NCBI RefSeq assembly: GCF_000766945.1 | Contig: NZ_KN266207.1 | Location: 1,080,444 to 1,144,443, forward strand | Length of the DNA stretch: 64,000 nucleotides | Reading direction: 5' to 3' | DNA from: Cellvibrio mixtus subsp. mixtus J3-8 | Lineage (GTDB): Bacteria; Pseudomonadota; Gammaproteobacteria; Pseudomonadales; Cellvibrionaceae | Shown: piece by piece, positions 1 to 8,731 of the stretch | Layout of the letters: the number at the start of each line of letters is the position of its first letter | Numbering within the stretch: the stretch's first letter is position 1 | The notes under the pieces: model-generated | What the model was told of the DNA's origin: nothing | Database searches by the model: none | The model's input: the letters and a program-made list of their open reading frames with translations, nothing else | Position numbers and translations under genes: made by a program

Positions 1-27
1 GCAAATTACCCTAATTGGATAATTTGC
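1..27 (-). terminator. possible terminator hairpin downstream of fpr
   Basis: Bases 1-8 (gcaaatta) and 20-27 (taatttgc) are perfect inverted repeats just downstream of the fpr stop on the minus strand. The stem is AT-rich, and the window edge hides what would be its T tract, so this is a weak call. Confidence 0.3.
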
Positions 28-42
28 TCCGAGAGGCAAAAA

Positions 43-819
43 TTATTTTTCAACAAAAGCTCGTTCAATCACGTAATCCCCGGCGATACCAATTCGAGGG
101 GAAACGACCAATCCAGCCTTATCAAGAATTGCACAAGTATCGTCCAGCATGGTCGGGCTGCCGCACAACATTGCCCGGTCAGTTTCCGGGTTCAATGGTG
201 GCAAACCGATATCACTTAATAACTTTCCACTCTCCAGCAAATCAGTTAAACGCCCCTGATTGGTAAAAGCTTCGCGGGTTACCGTTGGATAATAAATGAG
301 CTTATTACGAACCTCCTCCCCCAAGAACTCATGATTGGGAAGATCCTTGGTAATGAAATCACGATATGCCAAATCATCCACCTTACGCACGCCATGAACC
401 AAAATAACCTTTTCAAACTTTTCGTAGGTGTCTGGATCCTGGATGAGACTGATAAACGGAGCCAGACCAGTTCCAGTAGACAACAAATACAAATTTTTCC
501 CGGGCTTCAAGTCAGAGAGCAATATGGTTCCCGTAGGTTTTTTACCAACAAGGATATCGTCACCAACCTTAATATGCTGAAGCAATGAGGTAAGCGGGCC
601 ATTTGGAACCTTAATACTAAAAAACTCCAAATGCTCTTCATAATTTGGGCTCGCGATACTATAAGCACGTAACAAAGGCTTGGTTTCTTGCTGCAAACCA
701 ATCATTACAAACTGGCCATTTTCAAAACGAAATGACTCATCACGAGTCGTAGTAAAACTGAACAAACTCTCATTCCAATGCTTAACTGATAAAACTTTCT
801 GTGTATTAAATGCGCTCAT
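43..819 (-). CDS. fpr: ferredoxin/flavodoxin--NADP+ reductase
   Basis: This 258-residue FAD enzyme moves electrons between NADPH and ferredoxin or flavodoxin in the cytoplasm. The FAD-binding motif RAYSIAS is at residues 51-57, the nucleotide-binding GTGLAPF at about 116-122, and CGSP at about 219-222. It ends in AFVEK, the tail typical of the bacterial FPR subclass found in Pseudomonas and Azotobacter. The ATG has a GAGAAG-type ribosome binding site. It lies 24 bp downstream of etfA on the same strand and may be co-transcribed with the ETF genes, which would place it in a flavoprotein electron-transfer group. Confidence 0.93.
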   Translation of the reverse strand: MSAFNTQKVLSVKHWNESLFSFTTTRDESFRFENGQFVMIGLQQETKPLLRAYSIASPNYEEHLEFFSIKVPNGPLTSLLQHIKVGDDILVGKKPTGTILLSDLKPGKNLYLLSTGTGLAPFISLIQDPDTYEKFEKVILVHGVRKVDDLAYRDFITKDLPNHEFLGEEVRNKLIYYPTVTREAFTNQGRLTDLLESGKLLSDIGLPPLNPETDRAMLCGSPTMLDDTCAILDKAGLVVSPRIGIAGDYVIERAFVEK

Positions 820-843
820 ATATTCTTCTCATTAATTCCTGTT

Positions 844-1770
844 TTATTGCAATGCTTTGTCCAGCTCAGGTAAGGCAGTAAATAAATCTGCAATCACACC
901 ATAATCGGCATATTTAAAAATTGGCGCATCAGGATCATGGTTGATCGCAACAACAACCTTACTATCCTTAATGCCAGCAATATGCTGCATAGCACCAGAA
1001 ATACCTACCGCGATATAAAGATCAGGTGCAATCAACGTCCCCGTCTGCCCAACTTGCAAATCATTAGGCGCGAACCCTGCATCAACGCACGCACGAGTTG
1101 CACCTATTGCCGCATCCAGTTTTTCAGCAATCGGTGATAAAAGAGCCTCAAAGCTTTCACCCAAACTGCGCCCACCAGCAATTACTACACGCGCAGATCC
1201 CAACTCAGGACGGTCTGAATGGTTCAAATCTTCTTTTATCCAGTTGCTAATTGCTCTCGATAAGGGCGCAGAAATAGACACCACTTCTGCATTTCCATCA
1301 GTAGCCACAGGGCGAAATGCTGTATTTCGAACAGTTACAATCTGCAACGCCTGATGATTTTCAACATGGGAAAAGATATTTCCAGCATACTCCGGGCGCA
1401 CATATGATGAAGGCGCATGAATTTCCACAACATCAGTAATTGGAGCAACATCCAAACGCGCAGCAATAGCAGGTATCACACTTTTACCCAATACACTATG
1501 TGCACTCACAATTACATCGTATTCTTTGGCAATCGACAGTACTAAATCCTGCACATCCTCCACTAATGGATGCGCAAAATGATCAGCTTGTGCGACCAGA
1601 ACTCGCGCAACACCAGACAAAGTTGCAGCTTCTTTTGCCGCTTCCTCCACCTGACTACCATAGACAAGAAGGTCTATAGGTTTTTGCCAAGCTGTCGCTG
1701 CGCTTACAACATGAGCGGCAAGACCTTTCAGTTTATTACCATCCAATTCAGCCAGGACAAGAATACTCAT
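844..1770 (-). CDS. etfA: electron transfer flavoprotein alpha subunit
   Basis: This is the large ETF subunit (308 aa), which holds FAD and passes electrons from acyl-CoA dehydrogenases to ETF-ubiquinone oxidoreductase. The C-terminal FAD domain carries the family signature around residues 245-275 (PDLYIAVGISGAMQHIAG, then IKDS and VVAIN). The N-terminal half is the usual ETF alpha/beta fold. Its ATG overlaps the etfB stop by four bases (ATGA), so the two subunits are translationally coupled and presumably made in equal amounts. Confidence 0.95.
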   Translation of the reverse strand: MSILVLAELDGNKLKGLAAHVVSAATAWQKPIDLLVYGSQVEEAAKEAATLSGVARVLVAQADHFAHPLVEDVQDLVLSIAKEYDVIVSAHSVLGKSVIPAIAARLDVAPITDVVEIHAPSSYVRPEYAGNIFSHVENHQALQIVTVRNTAFRPVATDGNAEVVSISAPLSRAISNWIKEDLNHSDRPELGSARVVIAGGRSLGESFEALLSPIAEKLDAAIGATRACVDAGFAPNDLQVGQTGTLIAPDLYIAVGISGAMQHIAGIKDSKVVVAINHDPDAPIFKYADYGVIADLFTALPELDKALQ

Positions 1771-2516
1771 TGCAATACCTCCGCCTTACGCAAGGTGCTA
1801 ATTAATTCACTTACACTTGCCAACTGAACTGCACCTGGTTTTTGTGGCGGTTCATTGGACTTGATAACCGTAAAGCGGTTTGCAAGATCAATACCCAGCT
1901 CGCCAGCCGCTAAAGTTTCGATAGCTTTTTTCTTGGCCATCATCAAGTTCGGCAATTTAATAAAACGCGGCTCATTCAACCGTAAATCCGAAGTCAATAC
2001 AGCTGGCAATTGCAATGAAATGGTTTGCGTTCCCTTATCGACTTCGCGAGTTACTTCAACAGAACCATCTTTTAGCTGAAGAGCTGAAGCAAATGTACCC
2101 AAACCTACACCAAGCAATGCAGCCAGCATCTGGCCAGTTTGTCCATAATCTTCACCGACAGCTTGTTTACCCAGGAAAATAAGGCCAGGTTGTTCACGCT
2201 CAACAATAACTTTTAACAATTTGGCTACTGAAAGCGGCTGCAAACGAACATCAGTTTCAACCAATAATGCTCGGTCCGCGCCCATTGCATAGGCATGGCG
2301 CAAACTGTCTTTGGCATCAGCACCACCAATGCTGACCGCGACGATTTCAGTCACAAGGCCACGCTCTTTCAGGCGTACCGCCTCCTCAATAGAAATTTCG
2401 TCAAAAGGGTTAATTACCCGCCTGGCTTGCGACAAATCAACCTGCCCTGTCGTAGCATCCACGAAAGGTTTCAGGTTGTGATCAACCGCGTGCTTCACAG
2501 CAACAAGAACTTTCAT
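1767..2516 (-). CDS. etfB: electron transfer flavoprotein beta subunit
   Basis: This is the small ETF subunit (249 aa), the partner of EtfA; the family binds AMP structurally. It begins MKVLVAVKHAVDHN and contains the conserved NPFDEISIEEAVRLKE stretch and the GKQAVGEDYGQTGQMLA region, both characteristic of ETF beta. It is the first gene of the minus-strand etfBA-(fpr) group and is divergent from a LysR-type gene, 108 bp away. That regulator is a natural candidate to control it, though no clear operator was recognised between them. Confidence 0.95.
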   Translation of the reverse strand: MKVLVAVKHAVDHNLKPFVDATTGQVDLSQARRVINPFDEISIEEAVRLKERGLVTEIVAVSIGGADAKDSLRHAYAMGADRALLVETDVRLQPLSVAKLLKVIVEREQPGLIFLGKQAVGEDYGQTGQMLAALLGVGLGTFASALQLKDGSVEVTREVDKGTQTISLQLPAVLTSDLRLNEPRFIKLPNLMMAKKKAIETLAAGELGIDLANRFTVIKSNEPPQKPGAVQLASVSELISTLRKAEVLQ

Positions 2517-2624
2517 ACGGCCTCCAAGGATAAGCCTTAAATATTCAACTTGTACGCTATTCTATTTAGCGCTAGCATATTTGTAAAATCGATAATTTAT
2601 ATTTTGCATATTGACTGGGCAGAT

Positions 2625-3551
2625 ATGAGATACACACTACGCCAATTAGAGATATTTGCTGCTATCGCCCGTGCCGGGAATGTCTCCAAGGCTGCCGAAG
2701 AGGTAGCACTTTCCCAATCCGCTGCCAGTACCGCACTTGCCGAACTTGAGCGGCAATTCGACTGCCAGTTGTTTGATCGGCACGGCAAGCTCCTGATCCT
2801 TAATGCATTAGGAAAAAGCCTGTTGCCTGCTGCTAGCAGTCTGCTCACCCAAGCAAAAGAAATTGAACAGCTATTAGAGGGAAAAACCGCACTCGGGGAT
2901 TTAAAGGTCGGTGCCACACTGACCATAGGCAATTACCTTGCCATTCTGATCATTAGCGAATTTATGCAGCGTCACTCAGAGTGCCATATTAACCTTCAGG
3001 TTAAAAATACCCAACATATTCTGGAACAATTGGCTAACTACGAACTTGATTTAGGTCTAATTGAGGGTAGTTGCAATCACCCTGAATTAATCGCCGAACC
3101 TTGGATGGATGATGAACTGGCCGTGTTCTGCCAACCTGGTCATCCGCTCGCCAAAGCAAAGAAAATCTCCATGGAAGATTTAACCTCAGCGACCTGGATT
3201 TTGCGCGAGCAAGGTTCCGGTACCCGTGAAACATTTGACCATGCCATGCGCCACCACGCATCGAGTTTAAAAGTTCGCCTGGAGCTGGAGCATACAGAAG
3301 CAATCAAGCGGGCCGTAGAGTCAGGTTTGGGGATTGGTTGCATTTCGCGGCTGGCATTACGCGATGCATTTCGCCGCGGAAGCCTGGTAGAAATTAAAAC
3401 TCCGATGCTGGATCTGAAGCGCCAATTCATGATCGTCTGGCATAAAAATCGCTACCAAACCCCTGCCCTGACCAGCTTCCTTGATTATTGCCGCTCACTT
3501 ACCGTGAACCTTAAACATAGCGAAGATATTTTTTTACCGACAATTGCCTAA
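2625..3551 (+). CDS. LysR family transcriptional regulator next to etfBA
   Basis: This 308-residue LysR-type regulator has a winged-helix N terminus at about residues 1-60 (LRQLEIFAAIARAGNVSKAA) and a substrate-binding effector domain from about 90 to 295. It resembles the CysB/YeiE-like branch. An in-frame codon at 2550 would add 25 hydrophobic residues that no LysR protein needs, so the ATG at 2625, which starts directly at the helix-turn-helix domain, is preferred. It sits between divergent etfBA and the downstream ETF-ubiquinone oxidoreductase, suggesting control of ETF-dependent dehydrogenation. The ligand cannot be told from sequence. Confidence 0.88.
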   Translation: MRYTLRQLEIFAAIARAGNVSKAAEEVALSQSAASTALAELERQFDCQLFDRHGKLLILNALGKSLLPAASSLLTQAKEIEQLLEGKTALGDLKVGATLTIGNYLAILIISEFMQRHSECHINLQVKNTQHILEQLANYELDLGLIEGSCNHPELIAEPWMDDELAVFCQPGHPLAKAKKISMEDLTSATWILREQGSGTRETFDHAMRHHASSLKVRLELEHTEAIKRAVESGLGIGCISRLALRDAFRRGSLVEIKTPMLDLKRQFMIVWHKNRYQTPALTSFLDYCRSLTVNLKHSEDIFLPTIA

Positions 3552-3619
3552 TACAATCTGCACATACGATTCGCATCAAATCAAATATTGAAGCAACCCA
3601 TTTTTAACCGAGAAATGTT

Positions 3620-5272
3620 ATGACCCAACGCGACCAAATGGAATATGACGTAGTAGTAGTGGGTGGTGGCCCGGCCGGGCTTTCAGCTGCCATTCGTTTA
3701 AAACAATTAGCCGCCGAACAAAGTAAAGAAATCAGTGTATGTCTGCTGGAAAAAGGGGCAGAGATTGGTGCCCAAATTTTATCAGGGGCGGTCATTGATC
3801 CCATCGCTCTCAACGAATTAATTCCCGATTGGCAGCAAAAAAAAGCCCCCGTATCCAATGCTGTTGTTGAAGACCAGTTTTTATGGCTCACAGAAACTGG
3901 AAACTACAAAATCCCCAACTTATTGCTACCGCCGTTAATGAACAACCATGGCAATTACATTATTAGCCTGGGTAAATTATGCCGCTGGTTAGCAACAGAA
4001 GCAGAGACATTAGGCGTAGATTTATTTCCCGGCTTCAATGCCAGTGAAATACTTTACGCTGACGATGGTAGTGTAAAAGGTGTGATCACTGGTGATATGG
4101 GGATCGCTCGCGACGGCAGTCAAAAAAATACTTTTTCGCCAGGCATCGAGCTAATTGCCAAATACACACTTTTTGCAGAAGGGACACGCGGCTCACTAAC
4201 ACGCAACCTTGAATCCCGTTTTAATTTGCGCGCAAACACTGAGCCGCAAAAATACGGTTTGGGCTTTAAAGAAATCTGGCAAGTTGATCCAAAAGTTCAT
4301 CAACAAGGTAAAGTTTTACACACGCTTGGCTGGCCACTCACTAACGACACTGGTGGTGGCGGTTTTATCTACCATCTGGAAGACAATAAAATTGCGCTGG
4401 GTTTTGTTGTACACCTGAATTATCAAAACCCTTATTTGAGTCCGTTCGAAGAATTCCAACGATTTAAAACGCACCCCGCAATTAAACCATTATTAGAAAA
4501 TGCACAACGCCTCGAATATGGTGCGCGAACGATTAATGAAGGCGGAATTCAATCATTGCCTGAATTAGTATTTCCAGGTGGTGCCTTGATCGGTTGTGCA
4601 GCAGGCTTCGTAAATGTTCCAAGGATTAAAGGCTCTCATAATGCAATGAAATCAGGCATGTTAGCAGCGGAAACAATTATCGAGTCATTAGCAAAAGAGC
4701 AAACCCAAACATCATTAGCTAAATATCCGGAAAAGCTTAAAAAGTCCTGGATTTGGAAAGACCTTAATGCTGTAAGGAATGTTAAACCAGCGCTTTCCGC
4801 CTGGGGCAACATCGCAGGTATGGCTTATGCAGGCATCGACATGTGGCTGCATTCATTGGGTATTAATGTGCCATGGACACTTAAACACAAGAAAGCTGAC
4901 CATGAAACCTTAATCCCTTTAAATCAGGCAAAGCCAATCAACTATCCCGCACCGGATAGAAAGGTTACTTTTGACCGATTATCTTCCATTTATTTATCCA
5001 AAATACAGCATGAAGAAAATCAACCTGTACATCTTCGCTTAACAAATGAAGAAACACCGATCACATATAACCTGGCAATTTACGGTGCACCGGAACAACG
5101 CTACTGCCCCGCAGGAGTGTATGAAATTATTAATAAAGACAACAAAAACAGCCTGCAAATAAATGCAGCCAACTGCATCCATTGCAAAGCCTGTGACATT
5201 AAAGATCCAACTCAGAATATCACCTGGGTGCCACCTGAAGGTGGTAGCGGTCCTTATTACGAAGCCATGTAG
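3620..5272 (+). CDS. electron transfer flavoprotein-ubiquinone oxidoreductase
   Basis: This 550-residue membrane-associated iron-sulfur flavoprotein oxidises reduced ETF and reduces ubiquinone. An N-terminal FAD dinucleotide fold carries VVVGGGPAGLSAA at about residues 11-23. The C terminus has the single 4Fe-4S cluster cysteines, one in YCPAGVYEI and three in NCIHCKACDIKDP, as in mitochondrial ETF-QO. The length matches the bacterial family. It follows the LysR gene by 68 bp on the same strand. With etfAB here and fadAB at about 29-32.6 kb, the window encodes the route from fatty acyl-CoA oxidation to the quinone pool, lacking only the acyl-CoA dehydrogenase. Confidence 0.95.
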   Translation: MTQRDQMEYDVVVVGGGPAGLSAAIRLKQLAAEQSKEISVCLLEKGAEIGAQILSGAVIDPIALNELIPDWQQKKAPVSNAVVEDQFLWLTETGNYKIPNLLLPPLMNNHGNYIISLGKLCRWLATEAETLGVDLFPGFNASEILYADDGSVKGVITGDMGIARDGSQKNTFSPGIELIAKYTLFAEGTRGSLTRNLESRFNLRANTEPQKYGLGFKEIWQVDPKVHQQGKVLHTLGWPLTNDTGGGGFIYHLEDNKIALGFVVHLNYQNPYLSPFEEFQRFKTHPAIKPLLENAQRLEYGARTINEGGIQSLPELVFPGGALIGCAAGFVNVPRIKGSHNAMKSGMLAAETIIESLAKEQTQTSLAKYPEKLKKSWIWKDLNAVRNVKPALSAWGNIAGMAYAGIDMWLHSLGINVPWTLKHKKADHETLIPLNQAKPINYPAPDRKVTFDRLSSIYLSKIQHEENQPVHLRLTNEETPITYNLAIYGAPEQRYCPAGVYEIINKDNKNSLQINAANCIHCKACDIKDPTQNITWVPPEGGSGPYYEAM

Positions 5273-5332
5273 TAACCATGCATTTGTATTAAATTTTTAC
5301 TAACCATGAATTACATGCAAGAACTATGATGA

Positions 5333-5965
5333 TTAGGAGAAACAAACGCCGGTACCACCCAACCCGCAATAACCACCGGGATTTTTGTGGAGATATTGCT
5401 GATGGTAAGTTTCAGCATAATAAAATTCGCTGGCGGGCAAAATTTCTGTTGTAATTTCATCGTTATCATTTTTAGTGAGCGCTGCCTGATAAGCAGCGCG
5501 CGTTTTTTCTGCCAACTCACGTTGCTGCTCACTAAAAAAATAAATTCCCGATCTATATTGCGTACCGCGATCATTTCCCTGGCGCATTCCCTGGGTTGGA
5601 TTGTGTGATTCCCAAAATACTTTTAGCAATTGCTCCAACGAAACTTGCTGCGGGTCAAACACTACCAAAACCGCTTCATTATGACCGGTTAAACCTGTGC
5701 AAACCTCTTCATAAGTAGGATTAGGTGTGTAACCAGCAGAATAACCCACTGCGGTGGTATAAACGCCCGGTTGCTGCCAAAATTTTCGCTCTGCTCCCCA
5801 AAAACAACCAAGCCCAAACATTATTTTTTCATAACTTTCAGGAAATGGAGGCAGAATAGGAACAGATTTGACTGCATGATTGTTTTCAATAGGCACACTT
5901 TTACTGCGCCCACGCAGAGCCTGCTCTTGCGTCGGCATTTGCAATTTAGTTGTTGAAAAAATCAT
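5333..5965 (-). CDS. msrA: peptide-methionine (S)-S-oxide reductase MsrA
   Basis: MsrA repairs methionine S-sulfoxide in proteins. The catalytic motif GCFWGAER lies near residue 52, and the C-terminal [14 protein letters not shown] supplies the resolving cysteines. The chosen ATG at 5965 has a strong GAGGA site and gives 210 aa, matching E. coli MsrA (212). An upstream in-frame start at 6046 would run through the sohB terminator hairpin and is rejected. The 3' end converges with the ETF-QO gene. No downstream terminator was recognised. Confidence 0.94.
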   Translation of the reverse strand: MIFSTTKLQMPTQEQALRGRSKSVPIENNHAVKSVPILPPFPESYEKIMFGLGCFWGAERKFWQQPGVYTTAVGYSAGYTPNPTYEEVCTGLTGHNEAVLVVFDPQQVSLEQLLKVFWESHNPTQGMRQGNDRGTQYRSGIYFFSEQQRELAEKTRAAYQAALTKNDNDEITTEILPASEFYYAETYHQQYLHKNPGGYCGLGGTGVCFS

Positions 5966-6025
5966 TGTGAGTCCTCCTCTCAAACCAACACACAAAACTG
6001 TGAATATATTTAATTTTGCACAAAT

Positions 6026-6048
6026 AAAAACGGTGCCATCAGGCACCG
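6026..6048 (-). terminator. sohB terminator
   Basis: On the minus strand the hairpin CGGTGCC-tgat-GGCACCG (6031-6048) is followed by a T run (6030 down to 6026). It starts a few bases after the sohB stop, a classic intrinsic terminator. Confidence 0.85.
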
Positions 6049-6053
6049 CTTTC

Positions 6054-7133
6054 TTAAAATAAACGACTAATATTAAGCCTTTCCCACCAGGTCATTAGCA
6101 ACCGGTCAGCAGCACCCTGCGCGGCGATACCTAACTTTTCCGGTAATGTTTTTTTGAGGGCAAACTCAACCTCATAAATATCAGCATTTTCCACCTGATT
6201 AAATAAATATTCATCACTGGTTTGCAGTTCATCAATTAAATTCACTGCCTTTGCACGCAAACCAAACCAGACTTCACCCGTCGCTACTTTTTCAACATCC
6301 ACCTGGGGGCGGTGCTCACTGACAAATTCCTTAAAAAGTACATGAGTATCTTCAAGCTCCTCTACAAACTTAGTGCGCCCCTTATCGGTGTTTTCACCAA
6401 ACATAGTGACTGTGCGCTTGTATTCACCTGCTGTAAACATTTCATAATCGATGTCATTTTTCTTGAGCAGTTTATGAAAATTGGGTAATTGCGCTACCAC
6501 ACCTATTGAACCAAGGATAGCAAAAGGTGCAGCAACTATTTTATTTGCTACACATGCCATCATATAGCCACCGCTGGCAGCAACTTTGTCTACGCATACG
6601 GTCAATGGAATACTCCTGGCAGTGATGCGTGCAAGCTGGCTGGATGCGAGACCATAGCTATGAACCATACCACCACCGCTCTCAACTTTCACGACCACTT
6701 CATCGGTAGGCTTGGCCAGAGTCAATACAGTGGTAATTTCTTCGCGCAAATTATCCACATCAGACGCTTTAATATCCCCATGAAAATCCAGCACAAATAT
6801 ACGCTTGCGCTCTGCCTCCACCGGCCCACCGGCTTCGTCTTTATGTTTGCCACTCTCTTTTGCTGCCTTTTTCTTTTGTGCCTTTTCTTCTTTTAAACGT
6901 TTTTTTTCGGATTTTTCAAATTCTTTATAAGCATCATCATCAAGCATGGCATCACGCAAAGAGTCGCGCAGATGCTCAAATTTTTCGTTGAGCCGGGTAA
7001 CCTCTATCTGCCCTTTATCTGCTTTTTTATTGCGCCCACCAGCAGAAAAAATAATGCTGACAACTACAAAAATAGCAGCAAGAAAAGTCAGTGTCTTAGC
7101 GAGAAACAAACCATAATCAGTTAAAAATTCCAA
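6054..7133 (-). CDS. sohB: inner-membrane peptidase of family S49, SohB
   Basis: SohB (359 aa) is a signal-peptide-peptidase-like serine protease of the inner membrane. One N-terminal membrane segment spans about residues 8-29. It is followed by a highly charged Lys/Glu-rich linker (about 60-105) and the S49 domain. The catalytic serine lies in AASGGYMMA and the lysine partner in [12 protein letters not shown]. The start is a TTG at 7133 with GGAG eight bases upstream; no better ATG lies before the membrane segment. Confidence 0.92.
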   Translation of the reverse strand: MEFLTDYGLFLAKTLTFLAAIFVVVSIIFSAGGRNKKADKGQIEVTRLNEKFEHLRDSLRDAMLDDDAYKEFEKSEKKRLKEEKAQKKKAAKESGKHKDEAGGPVEAERKRIFVLDFHGDIKASDVDNLREEITTVLTLAKPTDEVVVKVESGGGMVHSYGLASSQLARITARSIPLTVCVDKVAASGGYMMACVANKIVAAPFAILGSIGVVAQLPNFHKLLKKNDIDYEMFTAGEYKRTVTMFGENTDKGRTKFVEELEDTHVLFKEFVSEHRPQVDVEKVATGEVWFGLRAKAVNLIDELQTSDEYLFNQVENADIYEVEFALKKTLPEKLGIAAQGAADRLLMTWWERLNISRLF

Positions 7134-7172
7134 TGGGATAACTCCATACCACGTCTAATGATCAATACAATA

Positions 7173-7826
7173 CTATTCAAATTCGGCTACAGCATCACGT
7201 GCCGCAGCATTCATGGGCCGAGCAACCAACCCCGTATTAGACAGGGTTATCTCAAAAAGCGCCCCGTCTTTCATCGGCAAATAAGTAGCTGAACCATAAA
7301 CTGCGTCAACTACCGGAATCCAATCCGGATAAGTATTCAGAATTTTCCATACATCAACACCATACAAACTATGATGGACTGTGTATGCAGTACGCTTGGC
7401 GGAGGTTTCTTTTTCGATGTCGTAATAACGGCCACTCAAGCGCTCAAGGCGATATGCCGGTTTGATTCCCAACGTAGCCAGGTAACCGTCCCACTTCACT
7501 ATACGCGCATCCAATTGCCATTGGTCACCACGCAATTCAACACGTTGCTCATTGCCTTCCTTATCAGCTAATACTGCAAAAAAATACTGATCCTCTATAC
7601 GATCAAAATTAATCGTCGCCACTACTTGTTCTTGCAGTACTTGTTTATAGCTGTACACATCAAACGCTGTGAGCGCAATAAGTGCGGCAATTGCTAACAA
7701 TCCAAGGCCAAAAAGACCACGGCAAAAACCAACAAACCAGGAGTTTTGCCACAAAAGCCGCGCTGCTCTATAAGCGACATAAAGAGCAAGCAAGCTGATA
7801 AACAGCGCAATCAGGGTAAAAATCAT
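7173..7826 (-). CDS. conserved membrane-anchored protein of unknown function
   Basis: This 217-residue protein has two hydrophobic segments close to the N terminus (about 2-20 and 33-54). The predicted extracytoplasmic domain of about 160 residues is rich in beta-type sequence, with a WKILNTYPDWIPVVDAVYGS stretch. Similar proteins in pseudomonads are often labelled multidrug transporter, but two N-terminal helices and a soluble domain do not make a transporter, so I leave the function open. It lies between nudC (27 bp upstream) and sohB (39 bp downstream) on the same strand. Confidence 0.7.
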   Translation of the reverse strand: MIFTLIALFISLLALYVAYRAARLLWQNSWFVGFCRGLFGLGLLAIAALIALTAFDVYSYKQVLQEQVVATINFDRIEDQYFFAVLADKEGNEQRVELRGDQWQLDARIVKWDGYLATLGIKPAYRLERLSGRYYDIEKETSAKRTAYTVHHSLYGVDVWKILNTYPDWIPVVDAVYGSATYLPMKDGALFEITLSNTGLVARPMNAAARDAVAEFE

Positions 7827-7853
7827 AAATCAGCTACCTGTTTGAGCGAATTG

Positions 7854-8729
7854 TTATTGTTTATGGTTGATGGCTATTCGTTGACCGACATAATGAGCAA
7901 TCAATTGCCCCGCTACAGTAGCGGTTGCTGGCACCTGAGGCAACTCATCATAACGGAACCATTTCGCATCGATAATTTCTATTGGATCGATTGAAATTTC
8001 ACCCGCCTCATACTCTGCAAAAAAACCCAGCATCAACTGCCCCGGAAACGGCCATGGTTGACTATGGAAATACTCCAGCTTGCGCACCCTAACCCCTACT
8101 TCTTCCATTACTTCCCTCCGGATACACTCCTCAACACCCTCTCCCGCCTCCACGAAACCGGCAAGTGTGGTGTACATAACACGGGAAGCACGATGATGGT
8201 GGGCCAATAATATTTCATCACCCCGGGTGACCAACACAATCATACAGGGGGAAATCCGTGGGTAAAAGCGCAGGGAACAACGCTGGCACACACGTGCAAA
8301 ATCCAATGAATCCTGCGCAGTGGGTTGACCGCAACGGCCACAAAAACGGTGATCATAAAACCAACGTGCAATCTGTAAAGCCCTTCCGGCAAGTTGAAAT
8401 GCCCCAGGGGTCAACCGCTCCAATTGAGACCGCAGCCCCTGCCATTGATAAGGCGCCGGCAATTCCCCTGCAGTTACTCGCAGCGTACGGATCCATAAAT
8501 CATCGCCGTCAAGCTTGCCAAGATATTGCTCAGTACCAACCGGTAACGACAACCTATTTGCTTGATCATTATCCAGCACCAGAAGCACACCGGAGGCGTC
8601 ACAGAGCAATTGATCACACGAATCACTTTCAGTTACCGCCAAAATAATAAAACGCCGGTTACTTGAAGCAACCGGCGTTACAGCAGAGGCATGAAACTCA
8701 AATGAAGCGAGGTCAAAACGAAACGACAT
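7854..8729 (-). CDS. nudC: NAD(+) diphosphatase / RNA decapping hydrolase NudC
   Basis: NudC (291 aa) hydrolyses NADH and removes NAD caps from RNA 5' ends. The zinc ribbon cysteines are C130, C133, C148 and C151. The Nudix box runs from about 191 to 213 (GFVEAGEGVEECIRREVMEE). The subfamily motif SQPWPFP is at about 223-229 and distinguishes NudC from other Nudix enzymes. The ATG lies two bases after the fimL stop. The fimL-nudC adjacency is also known from Pseudomonas aeruginosa. Confidence 0.95.
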   Translation of the reverse strand: MSFRFDLASFEFHASAVTPVASSNRRFIILAVTESDSCDQLLCDASGVLLVLDNDQANRLSLPVGTEQYLGKLDGDDLWIRTLRVTAGELPAPYQWQGLRSQLERLTPGAFQLAGRALQIARWFYDHRFCGRCGQPTAQDSLDFARVCQRCSLRFYPRISPCMIVLVTRGDEILLAHHHRASRVMYTTLAGFVEAGEGVEECIRREVMEEVGVRVRKLEYFHSQPWPFPGQLMLGFFAEYEAGEISIDPIEIIDAKWFRYDELPQVPATATVAGQLIAHYVGQRIAINHKQ

Positions 8730-8731
8730 GA

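Noticed and set aside
2517-2624. AT-rich partial dyads between etfB and lysR
   Set aside because: No arm pair obeys the T-N11-A rule cleanly; too AT-rich to separate from background.
8258-8647. 129-codon plus-strand frame opposite nudC
   Set aside because: Lies wholly antisense to a well-conserved gene and has no domain; a shadow frame.
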